Origin: Burkholderiaceae bacterium
GTDB lineage: Bacteria; Pseudomonadota; Gammaproteobacteria; Burkholderiales; Burkholderiaceae_B
Direction of reading: 5' to 3'
DNA length: 64,000 nucleotides
NCBI GenBank assembly: GCA_023653055.1
Contig: JAMNXR010000003.1
Span: 62,001-126,000, forward strand
Positions 9,484-18,100 of the stretch are shown piece by piece (the stretch's first letter is position 1; each line of letters opens with the position of its first letter). Below the pieces are notes generated by a model that did no database searches, was not told the DNA's origin, and saw only the letters and a program-made list of their open reading frames with translations. The position numbers were made by a program, and so were the translations under genes.

Positions 9484-10707
9484 ATGCATACAGAAACTGA
9501 CTTCGCAACGCCTCGCCCTCCCATGTTGGCAGGCATCAATATCCTGGATTTTTCGACGGTGCTTGCAGCGCCTTTTGCCGCAACACTTTGTGCGGATCTC
9601 GGTGCGCACGTCACAAAAATTGAATTACCGGACGGTTCTGATGCGTTGAGAGGGTTAGCGCCCACTACCCCCGAGCACGCGCTGTACTGGAAAGTTGTCA
9701 ATCGCAACAAACAAGGCGTCACACTGGATGTGCGTCAACCTGAAGGCCGGGCTTTATTTCTCAAAGCGATCGCGCGAACTGATGTGTTGGTCGAAAACTT
9801 TCGTACTGGCACCCTGGACAAATGGGGCCTTGATTTAAAGACCTTGCATGCGGCGAACCCTAATCTCGTCGTGTTGCGCATCACGGGCTTTGGGCAAACA
9901 GGCCCCTATGCAAAGCGTCCTGGTTTCGCAAGGATATTTGAGGCGATGAGTGGTCTTACAAACTTAATCGGCACATCTCAGAGCGGTCCTCAACATCCAA
10001 ATTTACCCATTGGGGATTTGATCACAGGCGTTTTTGGCGCATTCAGTATTGCTTCGGCCATGGCCTCATTGCGCGCACGACCAGATCAAGGCGGTTTTGA
10101 AATTGATTTATCCGCCACAGAGGCGATTTTTCGGTTGTTGGATCCGCTTGCGGTCGAACAAGAGGTGCTGGGTTACACACGGACCCATGTTGGTAACCGT
10201 GCCGATTACACCGCACCGTCGAATATGTATCGAAGCAAAGATCATATTTGGGTGACCTTAGTCGCCTCTTCTAGTGCGATCTTTAGCCGACTGTGTCACG
10301 CGATCGGTCATGTTGAGTGGTTATCTGATCCGCGTTTTGAAACCAACCCCGGACGATGTCGTCATGTGGAGGTGATTGACGAGGGGATTTCTCAATGGTT
10401 CGCCAATCACGCCTTCAGTGAAATTGAGCACATCTTGGGACAGGCTGAGGTGCCGTACACCAAAGTATTCAATATAAATGATGTGCTGGCGGATCCGCAG
10501 GTGCAATACCGAAAATCAGTGATGCGGATCGATGACCCTGACCTTGGGTCGATTCCTGCGCCTTGCGTGGTACCACGAGTGAGCGAGACTGCAGCAAAAA
10601 CGCATCGCAGCGGCCCTTCTGTGGGTGAGCACAATGCAGACTTTTTTGCAGCACTTGGTTTATCTGCAAGCGAGGTTGCAGACTTAAAGTTAAAAGGTGC
10701 AATTTAG
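9484..10707 (+). CDS. CaiB/BaiF (class III) CoA-transferase
   Basis: This 407-residue class III CoA-transferase moves CoA between carboxylic acids. The ATG at 9484 is preferred over an in-frame TTG at 9457. The N-terminus ILDFSTVLAAPFAATLCADLGAHVTKIE is the CaiB/BaiF signature for CoA binding. The motif PIGDLITGVFGAF carries Asp178 at the position of the catalytic aspartate. It is divergent from the IclR/acyl-CoA dehydrogenase/Bug unit, so it likely activates the imported acid before dehydrogenation. The stop codon shares bases with the stop of the convergent acidic-protein gene (TTAG, 10704-10707). Confidence 0.94.
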   Translation: MHTETDFATPRPPMLAGINILDFSTVLAAPFAATLCADLGAHVTKIELPDGSDALRGLAPTTPEHALYWKVVNRNKQGVTLDVRQPEGRALFLKAIARTDVLVENFRTGTLDKWGLDLKTLHAANPNLVVLRITGFGQTGPYAKRPGFARIFEAMSGLTNLIGTSQSGPQHPNLPIGDLITGVFGAFSIASAMASLRARPDQGGFEIDLSATEAIFRLLDPLAVEQEVLGYTRTHVGNRADYTAPSNMYRSKDHIWVTLVASSSAIFSRLCHAIGHVEWLSDPRFETNPGRCRHVEVIDEGISQWFANHAFSEIEHILGQAEVPYTKVFNINDVLADPQVQYRKSVMRIDDPDLGSIPAPCVVPRVSETAAKTHRSGPSVGEHNADFFAALGLSASEVADLKLKGAI

Positions 10708-11204
10708 TGAATGGATGGCGGCTTTTTATTTAAGTCATTCGATAGATCGTCATCCTCGTCATCCTCCAGATCCTCGAGCAACTCAAGATCTGGATCGGGC
10801 AGCGCTTCATCGGTCAAGTCAAAAGGTAAGAGCTCAGCGAGCTCCATCGCATAGTCAAACTCATCGCCATTCTGATCGAGCCTGACAAACCGTGCCTCTG
10901 GATCATCCGTGATCTGAACCGCCCACAAATACTGACAATCATAGACCTCAGTGTCCAAATCCAGACCGCCCCGGTTGCCAACAAAACGTGCACCCGGCCC
11001 ACCCATCTGGACATGTGTGGCTTTTTCGTCTGGCTTTTCATCTACGCCAAGCGGAATGGCAAAAATGACCCACTCCGCATCATCATCCATTCCGATTTCC
11101 GCCAAAACAGACTTGCCCATATAGGCACTCAGGCCGTCGGCAGTTTTGCCCAACATGGAAAGTTCTTCTTCGGTAAAGCGCAGGGCGTGGTCAGGTGTGG
11201 TCAT
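10704..11204 (-). CDS. conserved-looking acidic protein of unknown function
   Basis: This 166-residue soluble protein is not recognised. The body (residues 1-115) is ordered-looking with several tryptophans and glycines. The C-terminal third is strongly acidic (DPDLELLEDLEDDEDDDL near residues 136-153) and ends KKPPSIH. There is no signal peptide or membrane segment. It is divergent from ettA, about 110 bases away. The acidic tail recalls proteins that bind basic partners, but no function is claimed. It is likely a real gene because it fills the interval between two well-supported genes and shows normal codon use. Confidence 0.7.
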   Translation of the reverse strand: MTTPDHALRFTEEELSMLGKTADGLSAYMGKSVLAEIGMDDDAEWVIFAIPLGVDEKPDEKATHVQMGGPGARFVGNRGGLDLDTEVYDCQYLWAVQITDDPEARFVRLDQNGDEFDYAMELAELLPFDLTDEALPDPDLELLEDLEDDEDDDLSNDLNKKPPSIH

Positions 11205-11275
11205 AAGAAGTCTGTTTAAAGCCGTTCAGTCAGGTAAAAATTGATTTAGCCGTCATCATAGCGCCCTCCAAGCTC

Positions 11276-11281
11276 TACAAT
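11276..11281 (+). promoter_or_regulatory. putative -10 box upstream of ettA
   Basis: TACAAT lies 32 bases before the ettA start within CTCTACAATAGCGC. No good -35 hexamer is visible at 16-18 bases upstream. The same CTACAATAGCG string recurs before the azlC gene at 42940-42950, which supports a promoter role. Confidence 0.4.
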
Positions 11282-11313
11282 AGCGCATCGTCTTTTTATT
11301 CTTTGATGGACCT

Positions 11314-12987
11314 ATGGCTCAATACGTATACACCATGCACCGCGTGGGCAAAATTGTCCCTCCCAAGCGCCAGATTCTGCGCGACATTTCTTTGTCGTTT
11401 TTCCCAGGTGCCAAGATCGGCGTGCTGGGACTGAATGGTTCGGGCAAGTCAACGTTGCTCAAGATCATGGCGGGCGTGGACAAGGAGATCGAAGGCGAAG
11501 CCGTTCCGATGCCCGGTCTGAATATTGGCTATCTCGAGCAAGAGCCCAAGCTCAATCCTGACCACACCGTGCGCCAAGCGGTCGAGGAGGGCATGGGACC
11601 GGTTGTCGCAGCGAAAAAGCGACTCGATGAGGTGTATGCCGCTTACGCCGAGCCGGAGGCTGATTTTGATGCGCTCGCCGCTGAACAAGCTGATTTAGAG
11701 GCCATTATTTCGGCTGCAGCCTCGAGCGGCTCTGACGATACAGAAACACAAATGGAAATCGCCGCCGATGCGCTGCGCTTGCCCCCTTGGGACGCCAACG
11801 TGGGCAAGCTCTCTGGTGGTGAAAAGCGTCGCGTCGCGTTGTGCCGCTTGTTGTTGTCCAAACCAGATATGTTGCTGCTAGATGAGCCCACCAACCACCT
11901 GGATGCCGAGAGCGTCGAATGGCTTGAGCAGTTTTTGGCCAAGTTCCCAGGTACTGTCGTAGGCGTGACCCACGACCGTTACTTTTTGGACAATGCCGCC
12001 GAGTGGATTCTCGAACTCGACCGCGGTCATGGCATCCCTTGGAAGGGCAACTATAGCTCCTGGCTCGAGCAAAAGAACGATCGACTCAAGCAAGAAGAGT
12101 CCAGCGAGTCGGCCCGTCAAAAAACCATCAAGAAAGAACTTGAGTGGGTACGCCAAAATGCCAAGGGCCGTCAGGCTAAAGCCAAGGCACGTATGACGCG
12201 TTTTGAGGAGCTCTCATCCCACGAATATCAAAAACGTAACGAAACCCAGGAGATTTTTATCCCTGTGGCAGAGCGCTTGGGTAACGAAGCGATTGAGTTT
12301 GTGAACGTCAACAAAGCGTTTGGTGACAAGCTCTTGATGGACAACGTGAGCTTCCGAGTTCCACCCGGTGCGATTGTCGGCATTATCGGTCCCAACGGCG
12401 CAGGTAAATCAACCCTTTTCCGCATGATCGCCGGTCAGGATAAGCCTGATAGCGGCGAGGTCAACATCGGTCAGACCGTCAAGATCGCCTTTGTTGATCA
12501 GTCCCGTGATGCATTGCCAGACGCCAAAACTGTATTCGATACGATTTCTGATGGCGCAGATCTTTTAACAGTAGGGCGATTCGAAATGCCCGCACGCGCC
12601 TACCTCGGTCGTTTCAACTTCAAAGGCGCCGATCAAGGAAAAATGGTCGGTCAGTTGTCCGGTGGTGAGCGTGGTCGCCTGCATTTGGCCAAAACACTCA
12701 TTACAGGCGGCAACGTCCTGCTGCTTGACGAGCCTTCCAACGATCTGGACGTGGAAACCTTACGTGCTCTTGAGGATGCCTTGCTCGAGTTCGCAGGCTC
12801 GGTGATGGTGATCAGTCACGATCGCTGGTTCTTGGATCGGATTGCCACGCACATCCTTGCGTTCGAGGGTGATTCGCAACTGGTGTTCTTCGATGGCAAC
12901 TATCAGGAATACGAAGCCGACAAGAAACGTCGTTTAGGCGAGGCAGGCGCAGCGCCCAAGCGGATTCGCTACAAGGCACTGCGTTAA
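11314..12987 (+). CDS. ettA: energy-dependent translational throttle protein EttA (ABC-F)
   Basis: This 557-residue cytoplasmic ABC-F ATPase lacks membrane segments. Family members bind the ribosomal E site and gate the first peptide bond according to the ATP/ADP ratio. There are two ABC domains. The first has Walker A LNGSGKSTLLK (about residues 40-50), signature LSGGEKRRVALC and Walker B DMLLLDEPTNHLD. The second has GPNGAGKSTLF, LSGGERGRL and DEPSNDLD. The long first-domain insertion (KRLDEVYAAYAEPEADFDAL region) matches the arm of EttA, and the 555-residue length class fits. The gene ends four bases from the convergent minE stop. Confidence 0.95.
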   Translation: MAQYVYTMHRVGKIVPPKRQILRDISLSFFPGAKIGVLGLNGSGKSTLLKIMAGVDKEIEGEAVPMPGLNIGYLEQEPKLNPDHTVRQAVEEGMGPVVAAKKRLDEVYAAYAEPEADFDALAAEQADLEAIISAAASSGSDDTETQMEIAADALRLPPWDANVGKLSGGEKRRVALCRLLLSKPDMLLLDEPTNHLDAESVEWLEQFLAKFPGTVVGVTHDRYFLDNAAEWILELDRGHGIPWKGNYSSWLEQKNDRLKQEESSESARQKTIKKELEWVRQNAKGRQAKAKARMTRFEELSSHEYQKRNETQEIFIPVAERLGNEAIEFVNVNKAFGDKLLMDNVSFRVPPGAIVGIIGPNGAGKSTLFRMIAGQDKPDSGEVNIGQTVKIAFVDQSRDALPDAKTVFDTISDGADLLTVGRFEMPARAYLGRFNFKGADQGKMVGQLSGGERGRLHLAKTLITGGNVLLLDEPSNDLDVETLRALEDALLEFAGSVMVISHDRWFLDRIATHILAFEGDSQLVFFDGNYQEYEADKKRRLGEAGAAPKRIRYKALR

Positions 12988-12991
12988 TCGA

Positions 12992-13252
12992 TCAACGCTG
13001 GGGCATCTCGATTTTGACCTCAAGCACCTCAAGGCTGTCCTGTCGATCAAACTGGACCTTGATGTCCTCGGGGTTGATCTGAACATATTTCGAGATCACC
13101 GCCAGCAATTCCTTTTGGAGTGCAGGCAAATAATCCGGCGAGTTGTTGCCGCCACCCACACGCTCATGGGCCAAAATAATCTGTAAACGCTCTTTGGCGA
13201 CGTTGGCGGAGGTTTTCTTCTGACCTAGCAAAAACGACAGAAAAGACATCAT
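12992..13252 (-). CDS. minE: cell division topological specificity factor MinE
   Basis: This 86-residue partner of MinD drives Min oscillation by stimulating MinD ATPase at the membrane. The N-terminus [28 protein letters not shown] contains the membrane-targeting and MinD-contact helix typical of MinE. The rest is the dimeric topological domain ([15 protein letters not shown], then VKIEMPQR). Its start overlaps the minD stop by four bases. It is the last gene of minCDE. Confidence 0.96.
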   Translation of the reverse strand: MMSFLSFLLGQKKTSANVAKERLQIILAHERVGGGNNSPDYLPALQKELLAVISKYVQINPEDIKVQFDRQDSLEVLEVKIEMPQR

Positions 13253-14064
13253 TTACCTCCGAACAAGCGCTTGAGCAGACCAGGCTTTTCGTAATCAACG
13301 AAACGCAAGGGCTTTTCCTCGCCAAGGTAGCGCGAGACGACATCGCGATACGCTTCGGAAACATCACTCTTTTCAATATGAATCGCTGGCAAGCCTTGGT
13401 TGGAGGCCTGCAACACCGACTCAGACTCAGGAATCACGCCGATCAATTTGATCCGCAAAATGTCCTCAATATCTTTGAGTGAAAGCATCTCACCGTCTTC
13501 GACTCGCTTGGGGTTGTAACGTGTCAGTAAGAGGTATTCTTTAATAGGCTCGTCAGCTTCGATGGCTCGACGTGATTTTGAGGCCAAAATGCCCAAAATA
13601 CGGTCTGAGTCGCGCACGGAGGAGACCTCAGGATTTGTGACCACCAACGCATCATCGGCAAAGTAGGCGGCGAGCAAAGCACCCGTTTCGATACCGGCGG
13701 GAGAGTCACAGATGATGTATTCAAAACCCATTTCTTTCAGGTCGTTAATGACCTTGCCAACGCCCTCAAGCGACAGCGCATCTTTGTCGCGTGTCTGCGA
13801 GGCTGGCAATATAAATAGGTTTTCGAGATTTTTGTCCTTGATGAGCGCTTGATTGAGGGTGGCTTCACCTTGAATCACGTTCACAAAGTCGTACACCACG
13901 CGGCGCTCGCAACCCATAATGAGGTCGAGATTACGCAGGCCGACGTCAAAGTCGATCACGGCTGTTTTGTGGCCACGCATGGCCAAACCGGAAGAAAAGC
14001 TGGCGCTCGTGGTGGTCTTGCCTACGCCACCCTTGCCTGAAGTCACCACCACAATACGAGTCAT
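13249..14064 (-). CDS. minD: septum site-determining protein MinD
   Basis: This 271-residue ParA/MinD-family ATPase recruits MinC to the membrane and oscillates with MinE to keep the division ring at midcell. The deviant Walker [10 protein letters not shown] is at residues 10-18, and [15 protein letters not shown] and [12 protein letters not shown] follow. The C-terminal amphipathic membrane anchor is intact ([12 protein letters not shown]). It lies 32 bases after minC and overlaps minE by four bases. Confidence 0.97.
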   Translation of the reverse strand: MTRIVVVTSGKGGVGKTTTSASFSSGLAMRGHKTAVIDFDVGLRNLDLIMGCERRVVYDFVNVIQGEATLNQALIKDKNLENLFILPASQTRDKDALSLEGVGKVINDLKEMGFEYIICDSPAGIETGALLAAYFADDALVVTNPEVSSVRDSDRILGILASKSRRAIEADEPIKEYLLLTRYNPKRVEDGEMLSLKDIEDILRIKLIGVIPESESVLQASNQGLPAIHIEKSDVSEAYRDVVSRYLGEEKPLRFVDYEKPGLLKRLFGGK

Positions 14065-14096
14065 GACGCGAGAACCTTTAAATAGAAATGTTAATT

Positions 14097-14936
14097 TTAC
14101 TGCCCAAGGGCATTAATATGAAGTGCATCTTTTTCTAGTTGGATCGCAACAGGTTTTTGATGCAGTTCGGCTGATAATTTAGTGTCGACGACGCGATAAA
14201 TACCGGCGATTGCGACGAGCTCGGCATCAAAGCCTGTCGTAAAAATACGTGCGGCGACATCTCCACGGGCGCCCGCCATCGCTTTACCACGCAGCGGGCC
14301 GTAGATATGAATGTTGCCGTCAGCGATGACTTCTGCGCCGCGACTGACCACGCCCATCACAATCAAGTCGCTGTTACGTGCATACACGCGTTGACCAGAG
14401 CGCAGAGGACCTTTGATCACCATGGTGGGCGCGGCCGACGCAGCAGTGGCTGACACGGTATCGACATGCTGAGAGGCGGCTTCGTTTGATGGGGCAGCGC
14501 TGGTGTTCGCGTGTGCAGCAGGTGCGTCGGTGCTGTTTTCTTGAGACGCGGCAGGGGTCGGTAAGCTTGCGGTGACTGGTTCCGCGACAGAGGCTGCCGT
14601 TTGCGTATCCGACGCGTGACGCGCGGGCGCCGCAGACAGATCGACAGACGTCAGGCCATAGGCTTGAGCCTGAGTCAAATTGTCGCCCTGAGCGACTACA
14701 CCAATCACAGGCAGTTTGTGCTTTTTAAATGCCTCAATCAGCGGCGCCCAGTCAATTAAGTCTTCCACGCGCGACGCATCAATCACGACAGGTTCGTTTT
14801 CAAAAAAAGCACCGGCATCTGCCATGCGTTTTTTAAGCGCTTGGATCAGTGCTTTGGTGTCGGCATGCTGAAGCACCACACGTATGGCGTAAAGTGTGGC
14901 GCTTTTAAATTCTAGAGGAGAGAGTTCGGTTGTCAT
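14097..14936 (-). CDS. minC: septum site-determining protein MinC
   Basis: This 279-residue FtsZ inhibitor has the N-terminal MinC_N domain (about 1-100), including the FFENEPVVIDASRV strand. A long Ala/Ser/Thr-rich linker (about 105-165) follows, then the C-terminal beta-helix (MinC_C: VIKGPLRSGQRVYARNSDLIVMG through GHIHIYGPLRG-like repeats). It is longer than the E. coli protein (231 residues) because of the linker, which is common in Burkholderiales. It is the first gene of minCDE. Confidence 0.96.
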   Translation of the reverse strand: MTTELSPLEFKSATLYAIRVVLQHADTKALIQALKKRMADAGAFFENEPVVIDASRVEDLIDWAPLIEAFKKHKLPVIGVVAQGDNLTQAQAYGLTSVDLSAAPARHASDTQTAASVAEPVTASLPTPAASQENSTDAPAAHANTSAAPSNEAASQHVDTVSATAASAAPTMVIKGPLRSGQRVYARNSDLIVMGVVSRGAEVIADGNIHIYGPLRGKAMAGARGDVAARIFTTGFDAELVAIAGIYRVVDTKLSAELHQKPVAIQLEKDALHINALGQ

Positions 14937-15000
14937 TGCTTGGGATCATACCTTACCTAGATCAGCGAGGAAACGTCCCAAGAATGATCGAGCGCATCTT

Positions 15001-15024
15001 AAAAACAACCAAGATTTAAGGTTG
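15001..15024 (-). terminator. weak intrinsic terminator after the 67-residue gene
   Basis: On the minus strand, CAACC (pairing 15020-15024 with 15006-15010) forms a five-base-pair stem with a nine-base loop, followed by five U residues (15001-15005). It sits eight bases after the stop of the small minus-strand gene. The stem is short, so termination efficiency may be low. Confidence 0.45.
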
Positions 15025-15032
15025 AAAATTGC

Positions 15033-15236
15033 TTAAGGCTCGTTCAGTGAGGCTTTGGCAGCCTCTTGGGGCGTTAAACCCTCATAAAACTGATCGGTAA
15101 ACAACTCGGCGTGTTCTTCAATGTAGCCTTGCGCTTCGCGCAGACTTGCCCCAGCTGCCACTAAGTATTCCTCGACCTCGGTGCACCATTGGATTAAGGC
15201 CAAGGTGTCTGCATCAATCTCTTCTTTTTTTGCCAT
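15033..15236 (-). CDS. small hypothetical protein (67 residues)
   Basis: A 67-residue acidic, helix-prone protein beginning MAKKEEIDADTLALIQW. An in-frame frame extends further upstream, but the ATG at 15236 has a good Shine-Dalgarno (AAGGGCGG, about eight bases away), so the short form is preferred. Helical segments around TLALIQWCTEVEEYLVAAG and SLREAQGYIEEHAELFTDQF end in GLTPQEAAKASLNEP. It has no signal peptide or known motif. It has its own terminator-like hairpin and is separated from minC by about 96 bases. Not recognised. Confidence 0.6.
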   Translation of the reverse strand: MAKKEEIDADTLALIQWCTEVEEYLVAAGASLREAQGYIEEHAELFTDQFYEGLTPQEAAKASLNEP

Positions 15237-15271
15237 GAATAGGCCGCCCTTGTTGATCGTTAAGTTACTTA

Positions 15272-15284
15272 GACAATTGTTGTC
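15272..15284. promoter_or_regulatory. 13-bp perfect dyad in the divergent region before the sensor-MFS unit
   Basis: GACAA-TTG-TTGTC is a perfect inverted repeat in the 184-base region between the small minus-strand gene and the sensor/MFS unit. It is a candidate operator by position only. The rest of this region shows no other clear element. Confidence 0.3.
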
Positions 15285-15420
15285 GATGCTGACAGCGTGC
15301 TTGATTCGCCCTCGCTGCTTTACGTTATGCGCTTGCAATTTAAGGTTAGACTCATTACGATTTTGCAGCAACTCGCTGGGAATTGTATTTTTTGATCAAA
15401 CAAGTCACTGAATATCTAAT

Positions 15421-16164
15421 ATGTTTCAAAAAATAAAAATTATCGGCGTCGCCATTGGAATTATATTTTTTTTGCTGAGTTTGCTTTCAGCTTTACAGTT
15501 TTTTCGATTTCAACAGCTCTTGTTCGATATTACCCAAGCAAGAGTCGAGGTACCTGCGGACGCACTCAAACGCGATATCGAACGCAGCATAGCATCCGGT
15601 ATTGCGGTGCACACTAATGCGCAAGTGCCCCTGATGCTTGACAGCGTCATACAAAATAATCCGATTGTGTTGTCAATTGAGCTTGCAGGCTTAGGTTCAC
15701 GTGATCGCGAAATACTGTGGTCGTCTGGCAAGACCCCATCCTCATCCCAAGCTGCTGGCCGAGTTGGCGCCTCGAGCCGAAGTGCACCTTCGTCTCTAAA
15801 ACCAGGAGAAACCCCCGTGTTTGTGCAGCAATGGCCGATCGTTGATTCGCTTGGATTGACCGTTGCGCAGCTAGTGGTCGTATCCGATAAGTCTGAGGCG
15901 CTTAACATCGTCGCTAAAGCGCGAGACGAAATCCTGACTTTAGCGATAACGTTATGTCTTGCTTCCCTTGCGCTATTGGCACCGATTCTTTATTTCTTGC
16001 TCGTGAGATTGGATAGGATTGTATTGACAGCAAAATCAATCATGCTAGGCACGACGGTGGATAAGCATGTTGTTTTAAACAGCGAAATCTGTCAACTCGC
16101 GCAAAATGCTCAGGATAATAAAAACGCATCACGGACGATGACACGCGAGGCGACGCCATCATGA
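15421..16164 (+). CDS. two-helix membrane protein with extracytoplasmic sensor-like domain
   Basis: This 247-residue membrane protein is not assigned to a named family. Helix 1 (about 5-28) is followed by an extracytoplasmic domain (about 29-169) with LKRDIERSIASGIAVHTNAQVP and VVVSDKSEALNIV. Helix 2 (about 171-193) leads into a short cytoplasmic tail resembling a degenerate HAMP (VRLDRIVLTAKSIML). The layout is that of a receptor without an output domain. Its stop overlaps the next gene's start (ATGA), and that protein has a similar sensor module fused to an MFS transporter. It may be a partner of that sensor (inference). No clear Shine-Dalgarno is seen at 15421, so the start is less sure. 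Confidence 0.75.
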   Translation: MFQKIKIIGVAIGIIFFLLSLLSALQFFRFQQLLFDITQARVEVPADALKRDIERSIASGIAVHTNAQVPLMLDSVIQNNPIVLSIELAGLGSRDREILWSSGKTPSSSQAAGRVGASSRSAPSSLKPGETPVFVQQWPIVDSLGLTVAQLVVVSDKSEALNIVAKARDEILTLAITLCLASLALLAPILYFLLVRLDRIVLTAKSIMLGTTVDKHVVLNSEICQLAQNAQDNKNASRTMTREATPS

Positions 16165-18086
16165 GTGAAACCATAAAAAAAAGCGTTGAACGAAAACTAA
16201 CGATTTACACCTATTTAGTACTTTCGATCATTGGTCTTGGCGCGGCTTTGCTACTGACCTTTTCGATGTTGAGTAGTTTCAAAGACACGCTAACACCCCA
16301 AGTTTTATTAAAAAGCAATGTCGTAGCCAAATCAGTCCAAGCGACCATTGCTGATGCGCTCAAGCTTGGTATCCCTTTTGATTCTCTCGTCGGTGTCGAA
16401 GACTATTTATCCGATGTCTTAGCCGACAATCCAGAGATAGATTTTATTCAAATCAAAAACCAGCAAGGCCGCCAATACGTCAAATATCGTGGTGCCAGTT
16501 CTGCGGGGCAATCGAACCAAAATATCATTGAAGAAACTTTAAAGCACGACACCTTACCTACGATTACTGTTGGGCTACGTAAATCTTACGTCAATGAAAA
16601 ACTACAAACGATGGTCGGTGATGCCGTCATTGTCTCATTCGTGGCCTTTACTGTCGGGCTGGAGATTGTTCTCTTTTTTGTGGTGCTTTGGATTTTTAGA
16701 CCCTTAGGCACGTGGGTCCAAATGATCGAGGGTCTAAAAACAGGCCCAACCCAAAAAAATCTCCCTTCCGCTATTTCTGGACCCTTCGCAGAACTCATCG
16801 CACTGACTTCTAAATCCCTCCATTCGCTGACAAGTTCCGCTCGAAAAGTGACAGCTGTGATTAAGGGCAATGATTGGTATGAGCCCAAAGCATACGACTT
16901 ACGTTTAGTGCTGTTTTTGTTTGTTTTTTCAGAAGAACTACTTAGATCCTTTATGCCAATTTATGTAAAGGATATCGCGCTGACAAACACCTTGATTGCG
17001 GTAGATATTGATATTGCGCTACCCATCATGTCCTATATGCTCTTTGCTGGACTTGGCACTTTGTTTGGAGGTGGATTAGTCGAGCGACTTGGCATCCGAA
17101 ACGCCTTCAAGTGGAGTGTATTGCTCTCAACTATTGGTTTAGGGGGGTTGGCTTTTGCAACGACAGTTGCTGAGGTCGTGATCTTGCGTTCTTTATGCGC
17201 GGTCGGTTACGCAGTGGCGACCGTTGCTTGTCAAGTTTTTATGACACAAACGGCAAAAACCGAAGCTGAGAGAACCCGTGGGCTCGGTACGTTTGTTGCC
17301 GCGGTGACCGCGGCTTCTTTATCCGCAGCGCCTATTGGTGCGGTGATTGCTCAGCTCTTAGGTCTTAACGCCGCAATGCTTTTTGCGGCAGTGTTGGCAG
17401 CGTTGTCGTGGTTCTTTTTCACCGGCATCACGATCCCCGCGTTCGCAACCAATCACCCATCCTCAGTAGCTAGCACGTCGCTCGGTCAGAGTTTTTCGGC
17501 GCTGCTCAAGAATCATAAAACGTGCATTATCTTAATCAGTAACGCTTTATCTGGAAAGTTGATGCTTGCTGGACTGATGTTCTATCTGACGCCTCTGCTG
17601 CTGCTTGGGTTTAATTTCTCACAAGTGAGTATTGGTCAGTTTTTTATGTTGTATTACGTGCCACTCGCCTTGGGTAACTCGCTGTTGGCGCGATTCACGC
17701 CTTCGCCCAAGGCAAAGACACCTATCATGGTAGTGGGGTCGCTTCTATCAGGCGCCGGCGTTTTGCTGCTGTTTTGGTTTAACACACCGTACGCCTTGGC
17801 CATTGCCATTGTCTGTTTAGGTGTAGGACAAAGCGCCGTGTTAGCCCTTGCGCCAGCGCTACTTTTGTCGATTACACGCGCCGAGTTGCCGGAGGTCGCG
17901 ACTTCGCACACGCTATCTCTAGTCCGCACCTTTGATCGCATTGGCGGAATTCTCGGTGCAGCGCTTGCCGCGTTTTTTTCACTGCTTGTTGATTACCGAG
18001 AAGCCACAGTCGGCATAGGGATCGTTGCGCTTATATTAGGACTTGGCAATTTGGGACTCGTTCTACGCTCCAAGCGTGTCCAATAG
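16161..18086 (+). CDS. MFS transporter with N-terminal sensor module (fusion)
   Basis: This 641-residue protein has two parts. Residues 1-180 are helix 1 (about 14-36), an extracytoplasmic domain (about 37-153; ATIADALKLGIPFDSLVGVEDY, then DFIQIKNQQGRQYVKYRG, a Cache-like style) and helix 2 (about 155-178) ending FRPLGTWV. A roughly 65-residue cytoplasmic linker follows. From about 246 to the end is a complete MFS fold of about 12 helices, with GGGLVERLGIRNAFKWSV in the place of the conserved first cytoplasmic loop. A sensor joined to a full MFS carrier suggests ligand-gated transport or a transporter-based receptor. The substrate is unknown. It overlaps the preceding gene by four bases and lies 14 bases before an orphan binding protein. 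Confidence 0.85.
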   Translation: MSETIKKSVERKLTIYTYLVLSIIGLGAALLLTFSMLSSFKDTLTPQVLLKSNVVAKSVQATIADALKLGIPFDSLVGVEDYLSDVLADNPEIDFIQIKNQQGRQYVKYRGASSAGQSNQNIIEETLKHDTLPTITVGLRKSYVNEKLQTMVGDAVIVSFVAFTVGLEIVLFFVVLWIFRPLGTWVQMIEGLKTGPTQKNLPSAISGPFAELIALTSKSLHSLTSSARKVTAVIKGNDWYEPKAYDLRLVLFLFVFSEELLRSFMPIYVKDIALTNTLIAVDIDIALPIMSYMLFAGLGTLFGGGLVERLGIRNAFKWSVLLSTIGLGGLAFATTVAEVVILRSLCAVGYAVATVACQVFMTQTAKTEAERTRGLGTFVAAVTAASLSAAPIGAVIAQLLGLNAAMLFAAVLAALSWFFFTGITIPAFATNHPSSVASTSLGQSFSALLKNHKTCIILISNALSGKLMLAGLMFYLTPLLLLGFNFSQVSIGQFFMLYYVPLALGNSLLARFTPSPKAKTPIMVVGSLLSGAGVLLLFWFNTPYALAIAIVCLGVGQSAVLALAPALLLSITRAELPEVATSHTLSLVRTFDRIGGILGAALAAFFSLLVDYREATVGIGIVALILGLGNLGLVLRSKRVQ

Positions 18087-18100
18087 GTTTTTTATAAAAA

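Noticed and set aside
15392-15420. Promoter TTGATC-N17-TCTAAT for the sensor unit
   Set aside because: The -10 box touches the start codon, so transcription would begin inside the frame; kept out unless the real start is further downstream.
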